Assembly (NCBI GenBank): GCA_024167805.1
Contig: CP099988.1
Span: 870,001 to 934,000, forward strand
Reading direction: 5' to 3'
Length of the DNA stretch: 64,000 nt
Source of the DNA: Methanobacterium sp. ERen5
Lineage (GTDB): Archaea; Methanobacteriota; Methanobacteria; Methanobacteriales; Methanobacteriaceae
Positions within the stretch are counted from its first letter, which is position 1. Every line of letters begins with the position of its first letter. Both the position numbers and the translations under genes were made by a program. The notes under the pieces are model-generated. The model had not been told where the DNA came from, ran no database searches, and was given only the letters and a program-made list of their open reading frames with translations. Shown here one piece after another: positions 61,615 through 64,000 of this stretch.

Positions 61615-62792
61615 TCACTCCTTAGAATGAAGAGATCTCAGTTCCCTCAGATCATCTAATAAAAGTTCAACATGTTCCTTTTTAACATGGGGCATGACTA
61701 TTATCCTGATTGCACGGGGATAGGCTGAAATTGATACGGCCCAACCTGATCTTTCAAGGCCATCTGCAATCTCATCCACTGTCATTTCATGGGATGTGAA
61801 AGCTACGATGTTCAGTTCAGGTTCTGTTACTGGCTTGAACCCTGCATCAACAACACCACTGTGAAGTAATTCTGTAATTTCCATACATTCCTTTGAAACC
61901 TTTCTATACCCTTCTTTACCTAAATAATTCATTAAAGCCCATGTGGCTGCTGTTGAAGCTCCAGTTCTAGTACCCACAATGGTAGATTGTCTATCTTCAG
62001 TCAGGTATGGAGTTTCAATACTTATGGATTCTAAGAAAGTTTTTTTCTAAAAAGGATGCCACCTGTGGGTATTGGTGCCAATCCCATCTTGTGAGGATCT
62101 ATGGTAATGGAACAAACTCCAGGAATCCTAAAATCAAAATTCGGAAGGTCATAACCCATATCATTTAAAAATGGAATTGAATAACCTCCAAATGCTGCGT
62201 CCACATGGAGATAAACTCCCCTTTCTAAACAGAGTTCAGATATTTTCTCCACTGGATCAATCTTTCCAAGTTCTGTTGTTCCTGCAATTGCCACAACAGC
62301 TGCTGTATTTTCGTTTATCAATTCATCCAATGAATTTATATCCACCCTGTAATTTTCATCCAGTTCTGCTTCTAGAAGATCTAAACACAGCATATCTGCA
62401 GCCTTTTTAAAACTAAAATGGGCAGATTTAGGAACAACTATATTAATGTCTTCACAATCTGGGTGGTTATATTTGAATGTGTTTCTTGCGGCCCTAATTG
62501 CCATTATATTGGCCTCTGTACCGCCTGTAATGATGTGCCCATAAACATCCCGTTCACCCAGAAGTTCTCCTAATGAGCTGATAACCTCATCTTCCATGGC
62601 TTGCGTTCCTTTAAATAATCCAGGATCACCCAAATTCGATTCTAAAAACATTTTAAATGCATTTAAACCAATAGGATGGGGACATGTGCACATCGATCCA
62701 AGTATCTTGCCTGAGCGGTGAGTCATATCCTTAGTTTTGAACTGATGTAATTCATCAAATATTTCAGTTTCTGATCTTCCCTTATCTTCCAT
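61615..62792 (-). CDS. mfnA: L-tyrosine decarboxylase MfnA (frameshifted)
   Basis: About 392 residues after repair. PLP enzyme making tyramine for methanofuran (it may also act on aspartate for CoA in archaea). PLP motifs: [41 protein letters not shown] and Lys in [21 protein letters not shown]. The C-terminal part ([19 protein letters not shown]) is in another frame; the T7 run 62040-62046 needs an eighth T to read [22 protein letters not shown] precedes ATG 62792. Confidence 0.94.
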
Positions 62793-62912
62793 TGTTACCC
62801 CTTGATAGATTTGGTGAGCTTAATCATACGTTGGTTGTTTGATATTAAAATAAAAAAATAATTCTAAATTAAAAAAAATTCTAACCATAAAAAAAGTAGA
62901 GTGGATGAGGAT

Positions 62913-64000
62913 CTATCCTTGCATCATTTTTCTCGCTGCTTTAAGTACCAGTTTCTTTTCAACCCGTGCAACAACTTCCCTCACGGTAGCAACTGCATCG
63001 GTGTTGGCAGATACACTTGTAATTCCTAGTTCAACGAGCTGTTCCACTATGTCAGGCATACTTCCTGCCTGTCCACATATACTGGTTTTAACTCCAGCCT
63101 TATTACACTCTTTAATAACCCTTCCAATCAATTTCATTATGGCAGGATGTCTTTCGGAGTATAATCCCGCAACATGTTCATTGTTCCTGTCAATTGCGAG
63201 TGTGTACTGGGTTAGATCATTGGTTCCAAAACTTACAAAGTCTATTCCTTCAGCAATAAAATCTTCTATTGTTAAAGCTGCTGCTGGTGTTTCAACCATT
63301 ATTCCCCATTCAATATTTTCTTGAGGTCTTAAACCAACTTCCCTTGCGATCTTCTTAGCTTCCCTCAATTCACTAGGGTGCTGTACAAGGGGCAGCATGA
63401 CACCTATATTGGTGTATCCTTCTTCATGAAGTTTTTTAACTGCTTTGAACTCTGCCCTTAAAATTTCAGGTTCATCGAGCTCTCTGCGTATTCCCCTCCA
63501 ACCAAGCATTGGGTTGTGTTCGTGGGGTTCGTTTTCTCCACCTTCAAGGGATTGGAATTCATCTGTAGGTGCGTCCAATGTTCGGTACCATACGGTTTTA
63601 GGATAGAAAGCATCTGCTACTTTTAGTATGTTTTCTACCAGTGCCTTGACAAGTTCATCCTCTTTTCCATCCCTGATGAATTTTTTAGGATGCACTCCCA
63701 ATGCAAGCATCATGTGTTCTGTTCTGAGCAGACCCACACCATCAGCACCAGTTTCAGATGCCTTTTGAGCCGCTTCAGGCATGCTTACATTGACTTTAAC
63801 CTCTGTTACAGTTAAGATTGGCTGACTTTGAACAACTGTTGCTGTATTTGGACCAGTTTCATCTTTAGTTTCACTTGTTTTGAGTTTACCTTCATAGACA
63901 AATCCCTTACTACCATCGAGTGTGACAACGGAATTTTCTTTGAGGATCTTACTGCCTTCCCCAGTACCAACAACACAAGGTATACCAAGTTCCCTGGAAA
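62913..64000 (-). CDS. ppsA: Phosphoenolpyruvate synthase (partial)
   Basis: C-terminal ~362 residues of PEP synthase, which converts pyruvate, ATP and water to PEP, AMP and phosphate; the N-terminal ATP-grasp part and probably the catalytic His lie beyond the right edge. The visible frame is open to 64000: the mobile-domain end (SRELGIPCVVGTGEGSKIL), then the PEP/pyruvate barrel with GADGVGLLRTEHMML, RTLDAPTDEFQSLEGGENEP, NPMLGWRGIRR, MVETPAAALTIEDF, FVSFGTNDLTQYTLAIDRN and the CGQAGSMPDI active-site Cys loop. Confidence 0.93.
   Translation of the reverse strand, partial: SRELGIPCVVGTGEGSKILKENSVVTLDGSKGFVYEGKLKTSETKDETGPNTATVVQSQPILTVTEVKVNVSMPEAAQKASETGADGVGLLRTEHMMLALGVHPKKFIRDGKEDELVKALVENILKVADAFYPKTVWYRTLDAPTDEFQSLEGGENEPHEHNPMLGWRGIRRELDEPEILRAEFKAVKKLHEEGYTNIGVMLPLVQHPSELREAKKIAREVGLRPQENIEWGIMVETPAAALTIEDFIAEGIDFVSFGTNDLTQYTLAIDRNNEHVAGLYSERHPAIMKLIGRVIKECNKAGVKTSICGQAGSMPDIVEQLVELGITSVSANTDAVATVREVVARVEKKLVLKAARKMMQG

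Overview
The window (about 35% G+C, AT-rich intergenic DNA, GGTG/GGAGG ribosome sites, many TTG starts) comes from a hydrogenotrophic methanogen of the Methanobacteriales, most probably Methanobacterium. This is inferred from the gene set: an A1AO ATP synthase operon, methanofuran genes (mfnA, mfnE), the YcaO enzyme that thioamidates McrA, lactaldehyde dehydrogenase of F420 synthesis, TiaS, Trm56, archaeal Pth2, class III signal peptides and a CbiS-type cobamide-salvage fusion.

Layout. 0-8.6 kb: PAS/HisKA_2 sensor proteins, a YkgJ Cys-cluster protein, a UbiA prenyltransferase, a coiled-coil/Cas4-like nuclease pair, tRNA-Gln(TTG), an ATP-grasp enzyme and small unknowns. 8.6-17.8 kb (minus): the A-type ATP synthase operon H-I-K-E-C-F-A-B-D ending in a DUF22 gene. 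17.8-21.9 kb (minus): a tight four-gene operon (MmgE/PrpD, TIM-barrel-like protein, class I fumarase alpha-like, short citrate synthase-like) with no obvious named pathway; it is my best candidate for an undescribed system. 22-35.6 kb: TiaS, an HTH regulator, serA, JAMM protease, Thg1, aspartate dehydrogenase, PRC-barrel, a tRNA_bind protein, CofA-like aldehyde dehydrogenase, a pilin/TadC pair, an M24 peptidase and a HIT protein. 35.8-41.7 kb (plus): an iron-ADH/histidine kinase pair, M50 protease, YcaO, Pth2, MfnE, zinc ribbon and aEF-1beta. 41.8-48.9 kb: mostly membrane or surface proteins, one unknown gene with a duplicated 3' end, and inositol-1-phosphate synthase. 49-64 kb: pycB, roadblock, V4R, queC, larC, a deaminase, a FAD oxidoreductase, cbiS-cobS-trm56, a PQQ-type sugar dehydrogenase, upp, fumarase beta, mfnA and a partial ppsA.

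Metabolic links: pycB and the fumarase subunits belong to the incomplete reductive TCA route; ppsA and serA to anabolism from pyruvate; mfnA/mfnE, YcaO and cofA to the methanogenic cofactors and enzymes; cbiS/cobS to cobamides for Mtr.

Quality caveat. Seventeen positions in sixteen genes carry one-base frameshifts. Nearly all sit in a homopolymer that is one base too short, and several of the genes should be indispensable or important (mfnA, pth2, thg1, cobS). I treat them as probable base-calling errors and annotate the genes across the break, with the site stated in each entry.
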